From Verrucomicrobiota bacterium (GTDB lineage Bacteria; Verrucomicrobiota; Verrucomicrobiia; Verrucomicrobiales; DEV007): a stretch of DNA of 35,539 bases. The notes under the pieces are model-generated. The model was not told where the DNA came from. It made no database searches and was given only the letters and a program-made list of their open reading frames with translations. Position numbers and translations under genes: made by a program. This document shows, piece after piece, positions 32,033 to 35,539 of the stretch. Every line of letters starts with the position of its first letter. The stretch's first letter is position 1. The stretch lies in the NCBI GenBank assembly GCA_003402735.1, contig QQNE01000041.1, positions 1 through 35,539 of the forward strand, given 5' to 3'.

Positions 32033-33337
32033 ATGCGCAGGTATCTTTTCATCGCCCTGGTCATCGGTGCCATCGCCGTGTTGACGACGTCGCTGTTGTT
32101 CGAGTTTGGCTTGCTCAACCACTTTGCCCAGAAACTGTCCACCTACTACGCCAACGCCGGATGGATCGGCCGAGGCGTGCGAGCTGATCGGGGCTGGCAT
32201 GCCTTCGCCTTTCTTTTCAGTTCTTTCGCGACGGCCTGGGCCGTGGTGGATATCCCCAAACCCCTCCACAAAGGAATCGTGGTGATCGGGACAGGATTGC
32301 TCTTGATCACCCTTTCCTTTACCCTGGCGGTCTCCGGCGTTTTTTTCGAGCCCTTCTCCTCCCTGGTGGCCATGCTCGTGGCCACCGTCCTGGGATTGGC
32401 CTATTCCCTGACCGAGCCCGGAAGCCGGAAGCGCCGTCTCCATCGCTACCTCGGCGGTCGCATTTCCGAGTCCGCCTGCGCCCGCCTTCTGGAGGAACCC
32501 GCGCTTCCCTTTCTCAACGGACAGAATCAACAGGTGACCGCCATCACCCTGAGGATCTTCAACCTCGGGCAACTCCGGGAGGAGATGAGTCCGTCCCACC
32601 TTCTCGAAGTCACCAACCTCTTTCTGCGCAATTCCGGAGAATTCCTCGCCGGCCGCGGCGGGTATCTGGACGAATCGAGCCCCGAATGCGTCCGCGTTTA
32701 CTTCGGAATCCTCTCCGCGACCGAAGATCACGCGGCCACCGCCTGCCAAGCCGCCCTGGAACTTCGCCTCCGCCTCAGCAACCTCAACCAGGTCCTGGAA
32801 AGCCGCTTTTTCCAGCGTCTGGACTATGGCATGGCCATCGACACCGGCATCGCGACCGTCGGCATTTACGAATCCGAAAACACCGCGCGCCTCAGCGCTT
32901 CCGGTGAACTCATCGACTACACCCGCCGCATCGCCGGGGCCAACTCCGTCTACGGCTCGGTCATCCTGCTTGGCGGAACCACCTACGCCCTGGTGCGGAG
33001 TCAGTTTGCCGCGCGGCCCATCGAACTGATCTACGACGCTCATCGGGACATCACGACCGAGGTCTATGAACTCATCGAGCGCCAGGAATCCCTCTCCCCC
33101 GAAGATGACCAGGCCATCCAAGATTTCTGGCAGGCCGTGATCCTCTATCGCGAGGGGCGGGCGGAGGAGGCGCTCCTGATCTTCAGCAGGTTGCGTTCCG
33201 CGCTTCCCCTGGACCGCCCCTTGCAGTATCTCATCGGGCGCGCGCAATCTCGCTTGGTGGAAGCGCCGGACAAGGACGGGCCCGGCGCTGATCCCTTCCT
33301 CCGTCACGGACACGCCCGTGTTCTGCAATCCCTCTGA
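32033..33337 (+). CDS. Membrane protein with degenerate class III adenylate/guanylate cyclase domain
   Basis: This 434-residue protein begins with about four membrane segments (roughly 4-24, 57-73, 82-103 and 107-126), then a linker (HRYLGGRISESACARLLEEP) like that preceding class III cyclase domains, and a cyclase-like domain (about 165-345). The two metal-binding Asp residues appear replaced: Arg174 where the first should be (VTAITLRIF) and Glu218 for the second (GGYLDESSPECVRVYFG). The substrate motif reads GELIDYTRR rather than GDxVNxAxR. I infer that it is a catalytically dead sensor or scaffold; alignment by eye leaves some doubt. The C-terminal part has a short TPR-like stretch (AVILYREGRAEEALLIFSRL). 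It sits 19 bases after the ClpX-like gene and 18 before recR. The ATG at 32033 starts the first membrane helix. Confidence 0.72.
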   Translation: MRRYLFIALVIGAIAVLTTSLLFEFGLLNHFAQKLSTYYANAGWIGRGVRADRGWHAFAFLFSSFATAWAVVDIPKPLHKGIVVIGTGLLLITLSFTLAVSGVFFEPFSSLVAMLVATVLGLAYSLTEPGSRKRRLHRYLGGRISESACARLLEEPALPFLNGQNQQVTAITLRIFNLGQLREEMSPSHLLEVTNLFLRNSGEFLAGRGGYLDESSPECVRVYFGILSATEDHAATACQAALELRLRLSNLNQVLESRFFQRLDYGMAIDTGIATVGIYESENTARLSASGELIDYTRRIAGANSVYGSVILLGGTTYALVRSQFAARPIELIYDAHRDITTEVYELIERQESLSPEDDQAIQDFWQAVILYREGRAEEALLIFSRLRSALPLDRPLQYLIGRAQSRLVEAPDKDGPGADPFLRHGHARVLQSL

Positions 33338-33355
33338 GCCGAATCGCACACCCAG

Positions 33356-33970
33356 GTGAACCTCGAGTATCCCACCGCCCTTCAATCCCTCATTCTCCAG
33401 TTGAAACGGCTCCCCGGCATCGGCTCGCGAAGCGCCGAGCGCATGTCGTTGTGGCTCCTGCAACAACCCTCCGGTGCCCTGACCTCCCTCGCCGAAGTTC
33501 TGGTTCTCGTGGAGCGGGAAATCCGTCCGTGCGAATCGTGCGGCTTCTTCGCGACCCCGGAAGGCTGCGCCATCTGCTGCGCCCCGGATCGGGATCCCGG
33601 TCTCCTCTGCATCGTGGAACAACCCACGGACATTTTGCCCATCGAACGGACCGGTGCGTTTCGTGGCCATTACCACGCCCTCGGCGGCCGGCTCGCCCCA
33701 CTGGACAATGTCGGACCCGAAGATCTCCGGATCGGTGAATTGATGGAGCGAATCGAGATCGGCGCCTTTGAAGAGGTTGTCCTCGCCACCGGAGCCGATG
33801 TGGCAGGCGAAGCCACTGCGAATTATCTGGCGGAAATTCTCCGCTCGTCGAAAGTGAGACTGACCCGTCTGGCTCAGGGAATGCCCGTCGGAGGGGGCTT
33901 GGACACAGCCGATTCCCTGACTCTGCACCGGGCGTTCCAGCACCGCCGTAACCTTTCCACCGATGCCTAA
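33356..33970 (+). CDS. recR: Recombination mediator protein RecR
   Basis: This 204-residue protein matches RecR. It has the helix-hairpin-helix RLPGIGSRSAERMSLWLL, a C4 zinc finger (C59, C62, C71, C74 in CESCGFFATPEGCAICC), and a Toprim domain (LLCIVEQPTDILPIERTGAF, LDNVGPEDLRIGEL) with the C-terminal ATP-like motif region. RecR works with RecO/RecF to load RecA at gaps. The start codon is GTG at 33356; CCCAGG just upstream offers little ribosome binding. The gene lies 18 bases after the pseudo-cyclase gene and overlaps lipA by eight bases, so a co-transcribed run is likely. In many bacteria recR follows dnaX, not seen here. Confidence 0.95.
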   Translation: MNLEYPTALQSLILQLKRLPGIGSRSAERMSLWLLQQPSGALTSLAEVLVLVEREIRPCESCGFFATPEGCAICCAPDRDPGLLCIVEQPTDILPIERTGAFRGHYHALGGRLAPLDNVGPEDLRIGELMERIEIGAFEEVVLATGADVAGEATANYLAEILRSSKVRLTRLAQGMPVGGGLDTADSLTLHRAFQHRRNLSTDA

Positions 33971-34862
33971 AACCACGATCGATCCTCAACTGCACCAGGA
34001 GCGCAAGCCGGAGTGGATCAAGGTCCGTCTCCCCAACAATCCAGTCTTCTGGTCCACCAAGGCCCACGTCTCGGACCTGCGGCTCCACACCGTTTGCGAG
34101 GAGGCACAGTGCCCGAACCGCTGGGAATGTTGGGGCCAGGGCACCGCCACGTTCATGATCGCGGGGGATCGGTGCACCCGAGCCTGCGGTTTCTGCGCCG
34201 TCAAGACTGCCAAACCGTTCCCCTTGGAAGCGGATGAGCCGGAGCGGGTCGCGGAGGCCACCAAACGTCTCCGGCTCAACCACGTCGTCATCACCGCCGT
34301 GGCGCGGGACGATGTTCCCGACGGCGGGGCCGATCATTTCGCCCGCACCATCGAAGCCGTGCGGCAAGGCAATCCTGGCATTGTCATCGAGGTTCTGGTT
34401 CCCGACTTCAACGGAAAGGATGAGGCCCTCGCCACCGTCATGGAGGCCCGCCCTCACATCTTCAACCACAACCTCGAAACCGTGGAACGCCTCACTCCGT
34501 TGGTCCGTTCCCGGGCACGTTACCATCGCTCTCTCGAGGTTCTCGCCAAGGCCAAGGAAATGCTTCCGCGCGTGGCCACCAAAAGCGGCCTCATGCTCGG
34601 TCTCGGCGAACAGGAGGAAGAACTCTTTCAAGCCATGGACGACCTGCGCGCCCATCGCGTCACCGTCCTCACTCTGGGACAATACCTCCGCCCCTCTCCG
34701 AACCACCTTCCCGTGGTCGCTTACATTCACCCGGACAAATTCACGGAATACAAGAGCGTGGCCCAAGCCAAGGGCTTTCGCCACGTCGCCTCCGGTCCCC
34801 TCGTGCGCAGCTCCTATCATGCCGCCGATTTCCGACCAGAATTGGATGCGGACGGAGAATGA
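33963..34862 (+). CDS. lipA: Lipoyl synthase
   Basis: This 299-residue radical SAM enzyme inserts two sulfurs into protein-bound octanoyl groups to make lipoyl cofactor. The auxiliary [4Fe-4S] ligands are C45, C50 and C56 (CEEAQCPNRWEC), the radical SAM ligands are C71, C75 and C78 (CTRACGFC), and the conserved Arg-Ser-Ser-Tyr appears near the C-terminus (GPLVRSSYHAADF), where a Ser is a ligand. Other family segments are NHVVITAVARDDVPDGGA, FNHNLETVERLTPLVR, KSGLMLGLGE and TLGQYLRPSPNHLPV. Length and motifs are complete. It overlaps recR by eight bases (33963-33970). LipB is not in the window. Confidence 0.97.
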   Translation: MPKTTIDPQLHQERKPEWIKVRLPNNPVFWSTKAHVSDLRLHTVCEEAQCPNRWECWGQGTATFMIAGDRCTRACGFCAVKTAKPFPLEADEPERVAEATKRLRLNHVVITAVARDDVPDGGADHFARTIEAVRQGNPGIVIEVLVPDFNGKDEALATVMEARPHIFNHNLETVERLTPLVRSRARYHRSLEVLAKAKEMLPRVATKSGLMLGLGEQEEELFQAMDDLRAHRVTVLTLGQYLRPSPNHLPVVAYIHPDKFTEYKSVAQAKGFRHVASGPLVRSSYHAADFRPELDADGE

Positions 34863-35013
34863 TCCCCCTGCAAGGCAAGGCTGCCCCCGGTTTCCCCCCC
34901 TCACAGGAACCAGGATTCGCGAAGTGGCGGCGAAGATCGAGAGCCGCATCAATCCATCCTCGCCGTCTGCCTGGCCCTTGGCGAGCAGACCTGCCAATCC
35001 CGCGAATGGCGCT

Positions 35014-35029
35014 TCCCGAAAATTCGGGA
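35014..35029. other. Perfect palindrome with 7-bp arms
   Basis: TCCCGAA and TTCGGGA flank two A's. No T-run follows, so a Rho-independent terminator for lipA is not supported. An operator for the downstream gene is a reasonable alternative. Confidence 0.35.
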
Positions 35030-35063
35030 TTGCAAGAAACGCTGACCAGCAAATCACTTGCAT

Positions 35064-35079
35064 GACACGAAATTGTGTC
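35064..35079. other. Imperfect palindrome (GACAC/GTGTC) before the phospholipase-like gene
   Basis: GACAC and GTGTC flank GAAATT, and a G-T wobble and an A-T pair extend the symmetry inward. It overlaps the likely promoter and stands 44 bases upstream of the ATG, so it may be a repressor site. This is based on symmetry alone. Confidence 0.3.
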
Positions 35080-35123
35080 CTTGTTAAGGATTGTTTCAAG
35101 TTCGGGACCCCTTATCACCCGCC

Positions 35124-35539
35124 ATGAGCCTCATCATCCGTGTTCTCGATGCCGCCTACTGCAGCACGACCCATCACAAGCTGGCTCTCGACGCCCTCGA
35201 CCATCTTCGTGCGGCCCGGGGACCGGCTTGGCGAAACTTTCTGGTGACCCACCACCGAATGTATTTCGAGGGGGCGCGAGATCCGGACAAGACTTTCAAG
35301 GATTACACCAACCACGTTCTCCACGTCCGGGACGACTACTGGGGTGGCGCTCGCGAGCAAGTGCGCCACTGGTATGGCGCCACCGTCAGGGCCCTGTGGC
35401 GCAAGGAATGGAGCCTGGCCGCCTACAGCGCCGGCGTCCTCAGTCATTACGTGACGGACCCTCTCATGCCCTTCCACACCGGACAGGGCCGCGAAACCCA
35501 CCATATCCACCGAGCCGTGGAATGGTCCATTCGCCAGAG
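35124..35539 (+). CDS. Zinc-dependent phospholipase C-like protein, N-terminal part
   Basis: The gene starts at 35124 and runs off the right edge, so about 138 residues are present. They include HKLALDALDHLRAARG, DYTNHVLHVRDDYWGG, SLAAYSAGVLSHYVTDPLMP, FHTGQGRETHHIHR and AVEWS. The pattern SHYVTDPLMPFHTGQ, with several His and Asp residues set to bind zinc, is typical of the zinc-dependent phospholipase C/S1-P1 nuclease fold. This version belongs to a cytoplasmic-looking bacterial branch without a visible signal peptide. The true substrate (phospholipid, nucleic acid or other phosphodiester) cannot be judged from the fragment. Two palindromes upstream may regulate it. Confidence 0.72.
   Translation, partial: MSLIIRVLDAAYCSTTHHKLALDALDHLRAARGPAWRNFLVTHHRMYFEGARDPDKTFKDYTNHVLHVRDDYWGGAREQVRHWYGATVRALWRKEWSLAAYSAGVLSHYVTDPLMPFHTGQGRETHHIHRAVEWSIRQ

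Larger units (their letters stand above)
34863..35123. other. Intergenic region with two palindromes before the phospholipase-like gene
   Basis: These 261 bases hold no recognisable gene. A near-perfect palindrome TCCCGAA-AA-TTCGGGA lies at 35014-35029, and GACAC and GTGTC form an interrupted repeat at 35064-35079 with a further G-T and A-T pair inside. The AT-rich stretch around 35050-35100 contrasts with the upstream GC-rich part and probably holds the promoter of the next gene. A weak TTGCAT (35059-35064) fits a -35 box, with TTGTTA or TGTTAA downstream as a poor -10. Confidence 0.45.

Noticed and set aside
31856..33976. A 706-codon minus-strand open frame across the cyclase-like and recR genes
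   Set aside because: Antisense to two well-supported genes and of low-complexity composition.

Overview
The window is GC-rich, densely packed bacterial DNA. It most likely comes from a member of the Verrucomicrobiota, or a close relative in the Planctomycetes-Verrucomicrobia group. This is inferred from the gene content: a PSCyt1/DUF1549/DUF1553 secreted cytochrome-like protein beside a Tat-exported DUF1501 protein, a DUF1080 protein, a NifM-like isomerase, heptose (LPS) genes and a (TTCGAT)n microrepeat of a kind I associate with this phylum. No rRNA gene, intact tRNA gene, CRISPR array or transposase is visible.

Layout. 1-2138: an incomplete minus-strand gene for a STAND-type effector N-terminus (DUF4062-like), a vapBC-type toxin-antitoxin pair, and two gene-poor spacers holding a tRNA/tmRNA T-arm-like fragment and a hexamer repeat. 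2139-7177: an NAD+-dependent molybdenum formate dehydrogenase condensed into two polypeptides (FdsG-FdsB and FdsA-FdsD fusions). 7405-8388: a family 2 glycosyltransferase. 8413-8628: a short element with 35-bp imperfect inverted termini, MITE-like. 8744-15806: secreted proteins (PSCyt1/DUF1553, DUF1501, DUF1080, a PL10-like pectate lyase) and a DUF2905 membrane protein. 15858-17369: an FeS-type (6-4) photolyase-like protein on the minus strand. 17505-20444: a plus-strand run with a NusG/RfaH-like antiterminator, heptose kinase, phosphoheptose isomerase, DUF971 protein and RimB/PF05618-type protease, partly coupled by ATGA overlaps. 20463-23705: a small membrane protein on the minus strand, then a parvulin-type isomerase, TPR protein, beta-lactamase-fold hydrolase and YjbQ protein. 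23728-26110 (minus): a TIR-FGE fusion and HemW. 26131-28016: a squalene/phytoene synthase convergent with, and overlapping, an RluD-type pseudouridine synthase. 28038-34862: a zinc-ribbon Ser/Thr kinase with a membrane anchor, a ClpX-like AAA+ protein without zinc-binding domain but with an apparently duplicated small subdomain, a membrane protein with a degenerate class III cyclase domain, RecR and LipA. 35124-end: the start of a zinc-dependent phospholipase C-like protein.

How they work together. The two Fds polypeptides should form one soluble formate:NAD+ oxidoreductase. GmhA and HldE1 supply successive steps towards ADP-heptose for LPS or S-layer glycans, and the NusG paralogue just upstream may antiterminate envelope operons. 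The secreted DUF/PL10 group looks like polysaccharide-degradation equipment. The least explained part is the kinase/ClpX-like/pseudo-cyclase trio, whose tight same-strand packing and unusual architectures make it the best candidate for an undescribed system. The TIR-FGE fusion and the left-edge effector are the best candidates for defence or conflict proteins.

Many gene starts here lack a clear Shine-Dalgarno sequence, so several starts were chosen from domain boundaries, signal peptides or stop-start overlaps; these choices are stated per gene. Family assignments come from reading motifs, not from database searches.
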